Shown: positions 16,570-26,019 of the stretch, piece by piece
Layout: each line of letters begins with the position of its first letter
Numbering within the stretch: position 1 is the first letter of the stretch
Assembly (NCBI RefSeq): GCF_023155855.1
Contig: NZ_JAKNUT010000007.1
Coordinates: 179,822-243,821, forward strand
Direction of reading: 5' to 3'
Source: Microbacterium aoyamense
Lineage (GTDB): Bacteria; Actinomycetota; Actinomycetes; Actinomycetales; Microbacteriaceae
Length of the DNA stretch: 64,000 nucleotides
Made by a program: the position numbers and the translations under genes
The notes under the pieces: model-generated
What the model saw: the letters and a program-made list of their open reading frames with translations, nothing else
Database searches by the model: none
Told to the model about the DNA's origin: nothing

Positions 16570-17663
16570 TGACCACGGCGTTCGCGAACGTGCCCGGCGC
16601 CGTCGTCGACGACGGCGTGCTGCGACACCTCGGCAACCCTCTCGGCGAACAGCGGCTGCTCGCGACCGGCCGCGCCGTCGCGCCGTTGGGCGATCGAGCG
16701 GTCATCGCTGTGCCGGGCGAGGACCGCCTGTCGTGGCTCGACTCGCTCACCTCCCAGGCGCTCGCGCGGCTGGCGCCGGGGGAGAGCACCGAACTCCTCG
16801 TGCTCGATCCGCAGGGCCGTGTCGAGCACGTCGCGGGAGTGCTCGACGACGGCGAGACGACGTGGCTCCTGGTCGATCGCGAAGACGCCGAGGGACTCCT
16901 CGCGTGGCTGCGGCGCATGAGGTTCCGCCTGCGGGTGGATCCTCGCGACGCCTCCGACGAGGTCGCGGTCGTCGGCGGGACGACCGATGCCGTCGCCGCG
17001 CTCGGCTCGGAGCTGGTCTGGACGGACCCGTGGCCGTCCGTCGCGCCGGGCGGCTGGGGTTACGCGGCCGTCGATCCTCATCCCGGAGCGGATCGCGATT
17101 GGGCCGAGGCGCTCCTCACGCGGAACGCCTTCGAAGAGCTGGCCGCACGCGCAGTCGCAGGCGACATCGCCCTCGCGGGAGCAGACGCGGCGGACGCCCT
17201 GCGCATCGCAGCGTGGCGCCCTCGGCGCAGCGACGTCGACGAGCGCACCCTCCCGCACGAACTCGATTGGCTGCGCACCGCCGTGCACTTGAGCAAGGGA
17301 TGCTACCGGGGCCAGGAGACGGTTGCGAAGGTGCACAACCTCGGCCATCCGCCACGGCGCCTCGTCGCGCTGCAGCTCGACGGCTCGGGCAGCGTGCTCC
17401 CCGAGCGCGGCGCGATCGTGCGCTCGGGCGACGACGAGGTGGGCGAGGTGCGGTCTGCGGCGCTCCACTTCGAAGAGGGGCCGATCGCGCTCGCGATCGT
17501 GCGTCGTCAGGCGCCGGTGGATGCCGAGCTCACGGTCGACACCGCCGACGGACTGATCGCGGCGGCGCAGGAGGTCGTCGTGCCGCCCGATGCCGGCGCG
17601 ACCGCCGGCGTCCCGCGTCTGCCCCGACTGGGCCGACGCAAGGCTGCGACGCCGCCGGTCTGA
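16569..17663 (+). CDS. ygfZ: Folate-binding YgfZ/GcvT-like protein
   Basis: The 364-residue protein has the folate-binding glycine-cleavage-T fold with the YgfZ signature KGCYRGQE at about residue 241, the exact cysteine motif of this family. YgfZ helps make or repair iron-sulfur clusters, for example in MiaB. I chose ATG 16569, which overlaps the previous stop by one base (TGATGA); a longer in-frame ORF exists but starts inside the nitrobindin gene. The downstream gene also starts in a one-base overlap. Confidence 0.93.
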   Translation: MTTAFANVPGAVVDDGVLRHLGNPLGEQRLLATGRAVAPLGDRAVIAVPGEDRLSWLDSLTSQALARLAPGESTELLVLDPQGRVEHVAGVLDDGETTWLLVDREDAEGLLAWLRRMRFRLRVDPRDASDEVAVVGGTTDAVAALGSELVWTDPWPSVAPGGWGYAAVDPHPGADRDWAEALLTRNAFEELAARAVAGDIALAGADAADALRIAAWRPRRSDVDERTLPHELDWLRTAVHLSKGCYRGQETVAKVHNLGHPPRRLVALQLDGSGSVLPERGAIVRSGDDEVGEVRSAALHFEEGPIALAIVRRQAPVDAELTVDTADGLIAAAQEVVVPPDAGATAGVPRLPRLGRRKAATPPV

Positions 17664-18763
17664 TGACCGACACCCCATCGACGACGGCGATCCCGACCGG
17701 GTGGCGTCGCCGCGTCGACCCGCGGCCCGCGCTCCTGCGCGTGCGCGACTCCGGCATCGCGATCGTGCAGATCGTCGTCGCGGCCACGGGGGCGTACGCC
17801 TTCGCGGCCTACGTCCTCGGCCATCCTGCGCCGCTCCTCGCCGCAACCGTGACGGTGTCGAGCCTCGGCCTCGTGCGCGACGCCCGGCCGCGGCGCGTGC
17901 TCGAGACCGTCGTCGGGATGCTCGTCGGCATCCTCGTCGCCGAGGTCCTGCTCCTCGTCGCGGGACCGGGGTGGTGGCAGCTCGCGCTCGCGCTGGGGCT
18001 CACGCTCGCGGTCGCGCGGTTCCTGTCGGCGCAGGCGAGCTTCGCGATCGCCGCCGGCATCCAGGCTCTCATCGTCATGATCATCCCGGCCGGCGCCCCC
18101 TTCGTCCGTCTCGTGGACGGCGTCATCGGCGGTATCGCCGCCCTCCTGGTCACCGCGCTGATCCCGCGGAATCCGCATCGGGCGGCGCTGCGGGACGCCC
18201 GAGCGGTCTTCGCAGCCCTCGATTCCGCCGCGGCGGCGCTCGTGCAGGCGCTCCGGCGCGGTGATCGGCTGCGGGCCGAGCGGGGGCTCGAGAAGGCTCG
18301 GGCGATCCAGCCGCTCATCGACGACTGGCGGTCGTCGGTCGAATCCGGAACCGCCGTCGCCCGGATCTCGCCGTTCCTGCGCCGACGTCGCTTCGAGCTT
18401 GCGCGTCAGGAGCGCGTGCGCGCATCGGTCGAGCTCGCCTACCGCAACCTCCGCGTCGTCGCACGCCGGGTGGTGTACCTCTGCGACGACGGCCGAGCGC
18501 GTCCCGTCTCGGCCGATCTGCTCGCGGAGATCTTCCGCGCAGCGCATGCCCTCGCCGACTCGCTCGATGATCTGACGCTGGAGCCGCAGGCCCGCGCGAC
18601 CTTGATGGCCGTGGCGGAGCATCTCGACCCCGAGAAGCTCCTGCCCGGCGCGCCGCTCGGCGATCTCAACCTGATCGGCGCGATGCGGCCGCTCGTGGTG
18701 GATCTGCTCGTCGCGACCGGGATGACGGCGGGGGATGCCCGGGCCGCCGTCCCTCGCATCTGA
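17663..18763 (+). CDS. FUSC-family membrane protein (aromatic acid exporter-like)
   Basis: The 366-residue protein has six hydrophobic segments in the first 165 residues, then a long helical cytoplasmic tail rich in Arg and Ala, the layout of half-size FUSC/ArAE proteins. Relatives export aromatic acids or similar compounds; the substrate here is unknown. ATG 17663 overlaps the ygfZ stop by one base. The gene converges with the methyltransferase gene, with only four bases between the two stop codons. Confidence 0.82.
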   Translation: MTDTPSTTAIPTGWRRRVDPRPALLRVRDSGIAIVQIVVAATGAYAFAAYVLGHPAPLLAATVTVSSLGLVRDARPRRVLETVVGMLVGILVAEVLLLVAGPGWWQLALALGLTLAVARFLSAQASFAIAAGIQALIVMIIPAGAPFVRLVDGVIGGIAALLVTALIPRNPHRAALRDARAVFAALDSAAAALVQALRRGDRLRAERGLEKARAIQPLIDDWRSSVESGTAVARISPFLRRRRFELARQERVRASVELAYRNLRVVARRVVYLCDDGRARPVSADLLAEIFRAAHALADSLDDLTLEPQARATLMAVAEHLDPEKLLPGAPLGDLNLIGAMRPLVVDLLVATGMTAGDARAAVPRI

Positions 18764-18767
18764 GCGC

Positions 18768-19595
18768 TCAACCGACCGGCGCGACCGCATCCCAGGGGAC
18801 GGTGACCTCGCCGAGCCGCCACCGCGCGCGCTCGCGCAGCGGCCAGCCCTCGGCATCCATCGCCCGCAGCGCCGTCTGCCACCGGTGCACGGGGCCGAAG
18901 GGCGCGACCGCCGACGCGCGCTCCCATTCGACATCCAGAGCACTGAGGAAGCCGTGGATGCGCTCGCCGGGCACATTCCGGTGGATGAGCGCCTTCGGCA
19001 GGCGCTCGGCCGCGATCGACGGGTGCTCGAGGGCGGCGAGTCGCAGCGAGAGGGTGAGCGTCTGCGGTGCACCCGACGCATCGATCGCGACCCACGTGCA
19101 CACGCGTCCGATCTCGTCGCACGTGCCCTCGACCAAGAAGCCCTCGGGCGCGAGCCGCGCGGCCATCGATGCCCATGCGGCGGATACGTCGCCTTCGTCG
19201 TACTGCCGCAGGACGTTGAAGGCGCGAATGACGGCGGGCCGCCGTCCTTCGGGCAGGGGCACCTCGAATCCCCCGATCGCGAACGACACCGCGGCATCGG
19301 GTGCGAACGAGGTGCTGCCCGCACGCACTTCCGCGAGCTGCGCGTTCGCCCGTGCGACACGCGCCGGATCGATCTCGAGCCCGAGCACCTCGACGTCGGC
19401 GCGCGCGCGTGCGAGCCGCGCCTGCAGCTCGAAGGCCGTCACGCCGCTCGCACCGTAACCGAGGTCGACGACGAGCGGATCCGCGGTGCGCCGGAGGGTG
19501 GGATGGCGTGCGATCCATCGATCGACGCGGCGCAGGCGGTTCGTGCCGGTCGTGCCGCGGGTGGCCTGCCCGACGGGGCCGCGGCGGGGCGTCAT
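18768..19595 (-). CDS. Class I SAM-dependent methyltransferase
   Basis: The 275-residue protein has a Rossmann methyltransferase core: motif I LVVDLGYGASGVTAFELQAR (SAM binding), motif II VLGLEIDPARVARANAQ, and motif IV with IRAFNVLRQYDEGDVSAAW in place of the usual acidic catalytic motif. The N-terminus is basic. The substrate is unknown. It is divergent from gpmA with 40 bases between starts. Confidence 0.85.
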   Translation of the reverse strand: MTPRRGPVGQATRGTTGTNRLRRVDRWIARHPTLRRTADPLVVDLGYGASGVTAFELQARLARARADVEVLGLEIDPARVARANAQLAEVRAGSTSFAPDAAVSFAIGGFEVPLPEGRRPAVIRAFNVLRQYDEGDVSAAWASMAARLAPEGFLVEGTCDEIGRVCTWVAIDASGAPQTLTLSLRLAALEHPSIAAERLPKALIHRNVPGERIHGFLSALDVEWERASAVAPFGPVHRWQTALRAMDAEGWPLRERARWRLGEVTVPWDAVAPVG

Positions 19596-19635
19596 CCCCT
19601 CATCATCGCAGGGCTCGGCTCGCTAGGCTGAACCC

Positions 19636-20379
19636 ATGACGTACACGCTGATCCTCCTCCGCCACGGCCAGAGCGAGTGGAACGAGCTCAACCTCTTCAC
19701 GGGGTGGGTCGACGTCCGCCTCACCGAGCAGGGCAAGGCCGAGGCCCGCCGGGGCGGCGAGCTGCTGGCCGAGGCCGGCATCCTGCCCGACGTCCTGCAC
19801 ACGTCGGTGCTGAGCCGAGCGATCCAGACGGCGAACATCGCGCTCGACGCGGCCGACCGCCTGTGGATCCCGGTCAAGCGCACCTGGCGCCTCAACGAGC
19901 GTCACTACGGCGCACTGCAGGGCAAGGACAAGGCGCAGACGCTCGAGGAGTTCGGCCAGGAGCAGTTCATGCTCTGGCGCCGTTCGTTCGACGTGCCGCC
20001 GCCGCCGCTCGACGACGACAGCGAGTGGAGCCAGGTCGGCGACCCGCGCTACGTCGGCATCGACGGCGAGGTTCCCCGCACCGAGTCGCTCAAGATCGTC
20101 ATCGACCGCTTCCTGCCCTACTGGGAGAGCGACATCGTTCCCGACCTGAAGGCCGGCAAGACGGTCCTCGTGACGGCGCACGGCAACTCGCTGCGCGGAC
20201 TCGTCAAGCACCTCGACGGCATCAGCGACGCCGACATCTCCGAGCTCAACATCCCCACCGGCATCCCGCTCGTGTACAAGCTCGACGAGGACCTCAAGCC
20301 CATCGGCGCGGGAGAGTACCTCGACCCCGAGGCCGCCGCGGCGGGAGCCGCCGCCGTCGCCTCGCAGGGCAAGAAGTAA
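19636..20379 (+). CDS. gpmA: 2,3-bisphosphoglycerate-dependent phosphoglycerate mutase
   Basis: The 247-residue glycolytic enzyme interconverts 3- and 2-phosphoglycerate through a phosphohistidine. Its N-terminal [27 protein letters not shown] has the catalytic histidine at residue 10. [21 protein letters not shown] and [16 protein letters not shown] (second histidine) complete the dPGM signature. It lies next to phoU in a convergent arrangement. ATG 19636 follows TAGGCT by six bases (leaderless). Confidence 0.97.
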   Translation: MTYTLILLRHGQSEWNELNLFTGWVDVRLTEQGKAEARRGGELLAEAGILPDVLHTSVLSRAIQTANIALDAADRLWIPVKRTWRLNERHYGALQGKDKAQTLEEFGQEQFMLWRRSFDVPPPPLDDDSEWSQVGDPRYVGIDGEVPRTESLKIVIDRFLPYWESDIVPDLKAGKTVLVTAHGNSLRGLVKHLDGISDADISELNIPTGIPLVYKLDEDLKPIGAGEYLDPEAAAAGAAAVASQGKK

Positions 20380-20383
20380 CAAC

Positions 20384-20424
20384 GCGAAAGACCGGATGCT
20401 CTCCGAGAGCATCCGGTCTTTCGC
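20384..20424. terminator. Strong bidirectional terminator between gpmA and phoU
   Basis: A perfect 20-bp inverted repeat beginning GCGAAAGACCGGATGCTCTC leaves a one-base centre, so the real loop is three to five bases. A-rich and T-rich parts inside the stem give U-rich tracts in both directions, suitable for terminating both converging genes. Confidence 0.88.
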
Positions 20425-20433
20425 ATGTCGGCG

Positions 20434-21111
20434 TCAGGCCGGCGCGACCACGTCGATCGTGTCGGTCGAGGTCGTCCAGTCGCCCGTCGAGAGGTAGGCG
20501 ACCTTCTTCGCGACCGAGACGGCGTGGTCGGCGAAGCGCTCGTGGTATCGGCTCGCGAGGGTCGCGTCGACGGTGGCGGACGCCTCGCCCTGCCAGCTGT
20601 CGCTGAGCACCTTCTCGAAGACCGAGACGTGGAGGTCGTCGATCTTGTCGTCGGCATTGCGGATGTCGTCGGTGAGCGACAGGTCCTCCGTGCGAAGCAG
20701 GTCGGTCAGCTTCCGCGACACCTCGACGTCGAGTTCGCCCATCTGGAGGAAGGTCGACTTCAGGCCCTTCGGGATCGCGCGCTCGGGGAAGCGCATGCGC
20801 GTGAGCTGGGCGATGTGCTCGGCGATGTCACCCATGCGCTCGAGCGACGCGCTGATGCGCAGGGCGCTCACGACGATCCGCAGATCGCGGGCGACAGGCT
20901 GCTGTCGCGCGAGGATCTCGATGGCGAGCTCGTCGAGCGCGATCGCCTTGTCGTCGATGATGGAATCCGCCTCGATGACCTCTTCGGCGAGCGCCACGTC
21001 GCTCGTGCCGAACGCCCTCGTCGCCTTGTCGATCGCGACCGTCACGAGCTCGGCGATCTCGACGAGGCGCCCTTGGACGTCCTCCAGAGACTGGTGGAAC
21101 ACTTCGCGCAT
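20434..21111 (-). CDS. phoU: Phosphate signalling complex protein PhoU
   Basis: The 225-residue protein has two PhoU three-helix repeats with the metal-binding motifs EVIEADSIIDDKAI and DIRNADDKIDDLH. PhoU connects the Pst transporter to the SenX3/PhoR kinase and keeps the regulon off when phosphate is plentiful. I chose ATG 21111 (MREVFHQSLEDVQG, with AGGAAGG upstream) over a longer ORF from 21156. It is divergent from senX3-regX3, the arrangement found in mycobacteria. Confidence 0.95.
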   Translation of the reverse strand: MREVFHQSLEDVQGRLVEIAELVTVAIDKATRAFGTSDVALAEEVIEADSIIDDKAIALDELAIEILARQQPVARDLRIVVSALRISASLERMGDIAEHIAQLTRMRFPERAIPKGLKSTFLQMGELDVEVSRKLTDLLRTEDLSLTDDIRNADDKIDDLHVSVFEKVLSDSWQGEASATVDATLASRYHERFADHAVSVAKKVAYLSTGDWTTSTDTIDVVAPA

Positions 21112-21291
21112 GGACAGCACCTTCCTGTAAGTGGGGGCAGGCTGTTCGCCGGACAACGGCCCGCAACCCTCCGCGATTGTCGTCAGCGAAGGTTAACGAA
21201 CGGTGCCGCCGCGGTGAATAGTACTCGGCGATGCCCCGTGGTCCCGGGCAGACGCCGTTCGCCCGTGTGCACCACACCCTACGCTTGACCC

Positions 21292-22524
21292 ATGGACACG
21301 ATGCAGCTCGCGCTGCTCGCGCTTCTCGCGGGAGTCGTCGTCGGCGGCTCGATCGCGGCCGTCATCGTCGCGGCGATGCGCGCGCGCGACCGCGCCAGGG
21401 TCGAGACCTCGGTCGCGATCCCCGAGGGCGTGCGCGAAGTGCTGCACGGGATGGATGACGCTGCCGTCGTGGTCGACGCGTCCGCCACCGTCCTGGCGGC
21501 CTCGGGCCCCGCGGGGCCCTTCCACCTCGGCGAGGGCGGTGTACTGCCCTCGGACGAGCTCAAGACGCTCATGCGCCGCGCGCGTGAAACGGATCTGCCG
21601 CAGGCCGAGACCCTGCGCCTGCGCCGCGGCGCGCCGCCGGCCGAGCCGCGGCTCGTCGCCGTCCGAGCGACCCGCGTCTCGCCGCGGCTGACGCTCCTGG
21701 TGCTGCGCGACATCACCGAGCGCGAGCGGGTCGAGCAGATGCGCCGCGACTTCGTCGCCAACACGAGCCATGAGCTCAAGACGCCCGTCGGCGCCGTGAG
21801 CCTGCTCGCAGAGGCGATCGAGTCAGCGGCGGACGACCCCGAGCAGGTGCGCAACTTCGCTGGACGGCTCATCGCCGAGGCATCCCGGCTCACCGTCCTC
21901 ACATCGCGGATCATGAGCCTGTCGAAGCTGCAGTCCTCGGACGAGCTCAGCGAGGACCGCATCGTGTCGGTCGACGAGATCGTCGCGTCCGCCGTCGATG
22001 CCCACGAGATCCAAGCCGAGTCGGCGGGCGTGAAGATGACGCGCGGCGGCACGCGCGGACTCCACGTCCGCGGTGACGTGCAGGTGCTCGGTGAGGCGGT
22101 CGGCAACCTCGTCGCGAACGCGATCGCGTACTCGCCGCGTGGTTCGAGCGTCGGCATCGGGGTGTCGCATGACGCCGACGTCGTGGCGATCGCTGTGACC
22201 GACCGCGGCATCGGCATTCCGGAAGGCGATCAGGAGCGCATCTTCGAGCGCTTCTATCGCGCTGATCCAGCCCGCGCGCGCCGCACCGGCGGCACGGGTC
22301 TGGGTCTGTCGATCGTCAAGCACGCCGTGCAGCGCCACGGGGGCGACGTCAGTGTCTGGTCCAAGCCCGGACGCGGCTCGACCTTCACGATCCGCCTGCC
22401 GCTCGCCGCCGCACCCGATGACCTGCCCACGGGCAAGAAGACCCGCAAGAAGAAGCCGAAGCGCGCGGCCGCGAAGAAGACCGCTGCGTCGCGCACGGCA
22501 CCCCAGATCGGAGATCCCGCATGA
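21292..22524 (+). CDS. senX3: Sensor histidine kinase SenX3 (phosphate)
   Basis: The 410-residue kinase has one N-terminal membrane helix (about residues 4-29), a PAS-like domain (50-145), a HisKA domain with NTSHELKTPVG (histidine near 160) and a HATPase domain with NLVANAIAYSP, DRGIGIPEGD and GTGLGLSIVKHAV. It should phosphorylate RegX3 when phosphate is low. An unusual Lys/Ala-rich tail of about 30 residues (GKKTRKKKPKRAAAKK) follows the kinase domain. ATG 21292 follows TACGCT by six bases. The stop overlaps the regX3 start by four bases. Confidence 0.93.
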   Translation: MDTMQLALLALLAGVVVGGSIAAVIVAAMRARDRARVETSVAIPEGVREVLHGMDDAAVVVDASATVLAASGPAGPFHLGEGGVLPSDELKTLMRRARETDLPQAETLRLRRGAPPAEPRLVAVRATRVSPRLTLLVLRDITERERVEQMRRDFVANTSHELKTPVGAVSLLAEAIESAADDPEQVRNFAGRLIAEASRLTVLTSRIMSLSKLQSSDELSEDRIVSVDEIVASAVDAHEIQAESAGVKMTRGGTRGLHVRGDVQVLGEAVGNLVANAIAYSPRGSSVGIGVSHDADVVAIAVTDRGIGIPEGDQERIFERFYRADPARARRTGGTGLGLSIVKHAVQRHGGDVSVWSKPGRGSTFTIRLPLAAAPDDLPTGKKTRKKKPKRAAAKKTAASRTAPQIGDPA

Positions 22525-23204
22525 CCCGCGTCCTGATCGTCGAGGATGAACCCGACCTCGCCGACCCGCTCGCCTACCTGCTCCGCCGGGAGGGCTACGA
22601 GGTCGAGATCACCGAGGACGGCCCCGCCGCGCTCTCGGCCTTCCGCGACCGCGGAGCGGACATCGTGCTGCTCGACCTGATGCTGCCCGGGATGCCGGGG
22701 ACCGAGGTGTGCCGTCAGATCCGCACGTCCTCGGCCGTTCCGATCATCATGCTGACGGCCAAGGACTCCGAAGTCGACATCGTCGTCGGTCTCGAGCTCG
22801 GAGCGGACGACTACGTCACGAAGCCATACTCGTCACGCGAGCTGCTCGCGCGCATGCGCGCGGTGCTGCGCCGGCTCGTGCCCGCCGAGACCGACTTGGA
22901 CGACCGCGTACTCGACGCGGGCCGCGTCGTGCTCGACATCGACCGGCACACCGTCGCCGTCGACGGCCGCGAGATCGGCATGCCGCTCAAGGAGTTCGAG
23001 CTGCTCGAGGTGCTCATGCGCAACGCGGGACGCGTGCTCACGCGCGGCCAGCTGATCGACCGCGTGTGGGGGAGCGACTACTTCGGCGACACCAAGACGC
23101 TCGATGTGCACATCAAGCGCATCCGCTCGCGCATCGAAGAGACGCCGGGTGACCCGACGATGCTCGTGACGGTGCGCGGTCTGGGGTACCGCTTCGAGGG
23201 CTGA
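22521..23204 (+). CDS. regX3: Response regulator RegX3 (phosphate)
   Basis: The 227-residue OmpR-type regulator has a receiver (ILIVEDEPDLADPL, phosphorylated aspartate in IVLLDLMLPGMPG, conserved lysine in DDYVTKPYS) and a winged helix ending KTLDVHIKRIRSRIEETPGDPTMLVTVRGLGYRFEG. It should bind PHO boxes such as the one upstream of pstS. It is coupled to senX3 by an ATGA overlap. Confidence 0.95.
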   Translation: MTRVLIVEDEPDLADPLAYLLRREGYEVEITEDGPAALSAFRDRGADIVLLDLMLPGMPGTEVCRQIRTSSAVPIIMLTAKDSEVDIVVGLELGADDYVTKPYSSRELLARMRAVLRRLVPAETDLDDRVLDAGRVVLDIDRHTVAVDGREIGMPLKEFELLEVLMRNAGRVLTRGQLIDRVWGSDYFGDTKTLDVHIKRIRSRIEETPGDPTMLVTVRGLGYRFEG

Positions 23205-23217
23205 ACGCCCGGCGGCC

Positions 23218-23691
23218 CTACGGCACCAGGTCGGCGAGGTACTCGAGCTTGCCGTCGAGGATGGGCAGCGAAACGAGCGCCCCTTCGCCGTCGCCCGACG
23301 TGAAGAAGCCGGGGATGTCGGCGCCCGGGAGCATTTCGACGCCCTCGATCAGGATCGGCTCGGTCTCGTCGGACCCGAGGCTCAGCACGGAGTTCGCGGG
23401 AACCCGGATCGTCTTGCGGATCGTGTCGCCCTCAGGGCCGATCTCGACCGTCAGCGTGTGCCGGTCGTCGGTGTCGTTCACGATCGCCGCGATGAAGTTG
23501 CCCTCCGTGCCGTCCTCGTTCGCGACGATGAAGGCGTTTCGGACCTGCAGCGGACCGGACTTGTACACGTTCACGCCCTCGGCGGCCGAGTACTGGATCT
23601 CGGTCGACTGGGGAGTCATGAAGGTGCAGCCGCTCGTCCCGAGAAGGACGGCGACGCCCACGACGATCGACGCGATGAGGCGCGGTTTCAC
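23218..23691 (-). CDS. lpqE: LpqE-like lipoprotein
   Basis: The 157-residue protein has a lipoprotein signal (MKPRLIASIVVGVAVLLGTSGC, cysteine at 22) followed by a beta-rich domain resembling mycobacterial LpqE, with VRNAFIVANEDGTEGNFIAAIVN near residue 50. The function is unknown. The symbol rests on sequence type and on synteny: lpqE-carD-ispD-ispF-cysS-rlmB is the order in Mycobacterium tuberculosis and is kept here. It is divergent from carD. Confidence 0.8.
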   Translation of the reverse strand: MKPRLIASIVVGVAVLLGTSGCTFMTPQSTEIQYSAAEGVNVYKSGPLQVRNAFIVANEDGTEGNFIAAIVNDTDDRHTLTVEIGPEGDTIRKTIRVPANSVLSLGSDETEPILIEGVEMLPGADIPGFFTSGDGEGALVSLPILDGKLEYLADLVP

Positions 23692-23844
23692 GGATCCTCC
23701 CGGAGTGGATGACGGTTCCCTTGCATTCTATGGTCTCCGGCGCACCGCCGTGTGCCTCTTCGTCCGCGTCGACGAGGGGTGGGCGGCGAACCTTAGCGTA
23801 TGTCGCCTGTGGTATCCTGGAGGTTGCCGAAAGGACACAACTGC

Positions 23845-24327
23845 ATGCTTTTTGAGGTTGGCGAGACGGTCGTCTATCCGCACCACGGGGCCGCGACGAT
23901 CATCGAGGTCAAGGAACGCGTCATCAAGGGCGAGACGAAGAAGTATCTGAAGCTCAATGTGACGCAGGGAGACCTGGTCATCGAGGTTCCCGCCGAGAAC
24001 GTGGACCTCGTCGGGGTCCGCGACGTCATCGGCAAGGAAGGCCTCGACAAGGTCTTCGAGGTGCTGCGCGCACCCTTCACCGAGGAGCCGACCAACTGGT
24101 CGCGCCGCTACAAGGCCAACCTCGAGAAGCTGGCCTCCGGCGACGTCATCAAGGTGAGCGAAGTCGTGCGCGACCTCTGGCGTCGCGATCAGGACCGCGG
24201 TCTGTCGGCCGGTGAGAAGCGCATGCTCGCCAAGGCGAAGCAGATCCTCATCTCCGAGCTCGCACTCGCCGAGAAGACCGACGAAGAGAAGGCCGGCGTC
24301 ATCCTCGACGAGGTCCTCGCTTCCTGA
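23845..24327 (+). CDS. carD: CarD-family RNA polymerase-binding transcription factor
   Basis: The 160-residue protein has an N-terminal RNA-polymerase-interaction domain ([20 protein letters not shown]) and a C-terminal helical DNA-binding domain containing [28 protein letters not shown], with the conserved Trp that wedges the upstream edge of the promoter bubble. CarD stabilises open complexes, notably at rRNA promoters, and is essential in mycobacteria. I chose ATG 23845, with AAAGGA eight bases upstream. An in-frame longer ORF from 23800 lacks a matching N-terminus. Confidence 0.96.
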   Translation: MLFEVGETVVYPHHGAATIIEVKERVIKGETKKYLKLNVTQGDLVIEVPAENVDLVGVRDVIGKEGLDKVFEVLRAPFTEEPTNWSRRYKANLEKLASGDVIKVSEVVRDLWRRDQDRGLSAGEKRMLAKAKQILISELALAEKTDEEKAGVILDEVLAS

Positions 24328-24351
24328 CCGAACCGGTCTAGATTCTCAAGA

Positions 24352-25545
24352 GTGGGAATCGCACCTGTGCCGCGCATCGCGGTGATCGTCGTCGCTGCCG
24401 GTTCCGGTACGCGCCTCGGCGCTGACGCGCCCAAGGCCTTCGTCGGAATCGACGAGCATTCGATCCTCCGCCACGCGCTCGACGGTGTCGCCCTGGTCGG
24501 TGACGTCCAGGTCGTCGTCGTCGCGCCCTCGGGCCGTGAGGGCGATGCCGTGACCGAGACTCGCGCGGCGTTCGACGACCGCTCCGACCTCGTTTCGGTC
24601 GTGGTGGGCGGGGCGACGCGGCAGGCCTCGGTCGCCGCAGGCCTCGTAGCCGTCTGGCCCGACGTCGAGATCGTGCTCGTGCACGACGCCGCGCGAGCAC
24701 TGACGCCGCCCGATGTGTTCGAGCGCGTCGTCGCGGCGATCGACGGCGGTGCCGCGGGAGCCATCCCGGTCCTGCCCGTCATCGACACGATCAAACGCGT
24801 CGACGGCGGCGAGATCGTCGGTGTCGTCGACCGTGCCGAGCTCTCGGCCGCGCAGACCCCGCAGGGATTCCGTCGTGACATCCTGGACGCCGCGTATCAC
24901 GACCCGGCGACGGAGTTCACCGACGATGCGGCACTCGTCGCCGAGGCGGGTCACCCGGTCGCCGCGGTCGCGGGGGATCCGCTCGCCTTCAAGATCACGA
25001 CCCCTGCGGACCTCGTGCGCGCGGCGGGGCTCGTGTCGCGACATCCATCACCGGCTCCCTCGCTCACGCACGCACCCGTCATCCCGCGGGTCGGCATCGG
25101 CACCGACGTGCACGCGTACGGCGGTGACGGCTCGCTGTGGCTCGCCGGACTCGAATGGCCGGGCGAGCGGGCGCTGTCGGGACACTCCGACGGGGACGCC
25201 GTCGCCCATGCGATCGTGGACGCCCTGCTGGCGGCGGCCGGGCTCGGCGACATCGGCACGCATTTCGGCACCGATCGGCCGGAGTTCGCCGGGGCGCACG
25301 CCGCCGCATTCTTGGCGCGCACGCACGCGTTGCTGGGCGAGGCGGGATTCCGCGTCGGCAACGTGTCGGTCCAGGTGCAGGCGAACCGACCCCGCTTCGC
25401 GGCCCGCCGTGCCGAGGCCGAAGCCGTGCTGTCGGCCGCACTCGGCGGAGCGCCCGTCTCGGTCACGGCCACGACCACCGACGGACTGGCGTTCACGGGC
25501 CGCGGCGAGGGCGTCGAGGCCCACGCGGTCGCGCTCGTGTGGTGA
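24352..25545 (+). CDS. ispDF: Bifunctional IspD-IspF (MEP isoprenoid pathway)
   Basis: The 397-residue protein is a fusion. Residues about 7-225 are IspD (CTP-binding [31 protein letters not shown], and TPQGFRRD). Residues about 245-397 are IspF ([10 protein letters not shown] with the zinc ligands, [28 protein letters not shown] and [15 protein letters not shown]). The two activities make 4-diphosphocytidyl-methylerythritol and, after IspE, the cyclic diphosphate. The linker is [14 protein letters not shown] 24352 follows TAGATT by seven bases (leaderless), 24 bases after carD. Confidence 0.96.
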   Translation: MGIAPVPRIAVIVVAAGSGTRLGADAPKAFVGIDEHSILRHALDGVALVGDVQVVVVAPSGREGDAVTETRAAFDDRSDLVSVVVGGATRQASVAAGLVAVWPDVEIVLVHDAARALTPPDVFERVVAAIDGGAAGAIPVLPVIDTIKRVDGGEIVGVVDRAELSAAQTPQGFRRDILDAAYHDPATEFTDDAALVAEAGHPVAAVAGDPLAFKITTPADLVRAAGLVSRHPSPAPSLTHAPVIPRVGIGTDVHAYGGDGSLWLAGLEWPGERALSGHSDGDAVAHAIVDALLAAAGLGDIGTHFGTDRPEFAGAHAAAFLARTHALLGEAGFRVGNVSVQVQANRPRFAARRAEAEAVLSAALGGAPVSVTATTTDGLAFTGRGEGVEAHAVALVW

Positions 25546-25548
25546 CGC

Positions 25549-26019
25549 TCAGATCTCGCGCGTCATGAAGACCGAGAACGGATCTTCGCGGTAGCCCTCA
25601 AACGGACCGCACACGACGAACCCCTCGCTCTCGTACAGGCGCTGGGCGGGCACGAAGTCGTCGGGCGTACCGGTCTCGAGCCACAGGCTCGTCATGCCCC
25701 GCCCACGAGCCGCGTCGACGATGTGCCGCAGCAGGGCACGCCCGACGCCGAATCCGCGGAAGCGGTCATCGGTGCGCATCGACTTGAGCTCGCCGCGCTG
25801 CTCGTCGATCGCCTTCAGTGCGCCGATCCCGGCGAGCTCGCCGCCGATCCAGGCGGACCAGAAGGTGATGGACGGATGCCGCAGTCCGTCCAGATCGAGC
25901 GCGTGCACGCTCTCCGGCGGGGACGTGTCGTGCATGCCCGCGAGGTGCAGGGTGATGAGCGCCTGCGTCGGGGCTCCGGACAGGTCGTCGACGCGGATCT
26001 CGATGGAAGGGCGGGACAT
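25549..26019 (-). CDS. GNAT-family N-acetyltransferase
   Basis: The 156-residue protein shows the full GNAT fold, with IGALKAIDEQRGELKSMRTDDRFRGFGVGRALLRHIVDAAR (acetyl-CoA loop RGFGVGRALL) and the C-terminal AQRLYESEGFVVCGPFEGYREDPFSVFM typical of the PhnO/ElaA-like subgroup. The substrate is unknown. I chose ATG 26019, which overlaps the stop of the EamA gene by one base; the very long in-frame ORF continues through the EamA gene and is an artefact. With that gene it forms an inverted pair inserted between ispDF and cysS. Confidence 0.88.
   Translation of the reverse strand: MSRPSIEIRVDDLSGAPTQALITLHLAGMHDTSPPESVHALDLDGLRHPSITFWSAWIGGELAGIGALKAIDEQRGELKSMRTDDRFRGFGVGRALLRHIVDAARGRGMTSLWLETGTPDDFVPAQRLYESEGFVVCGPFEGYREDPFSVFMTREI

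Noticed and set aside
21112..21291. A second PHO box between phoU and senX3
   Set aside because: Fragments such as GTTCGTTAACC are present but not as two 11-base direct repeats; autoregulation is plausible, the site is not convincing.
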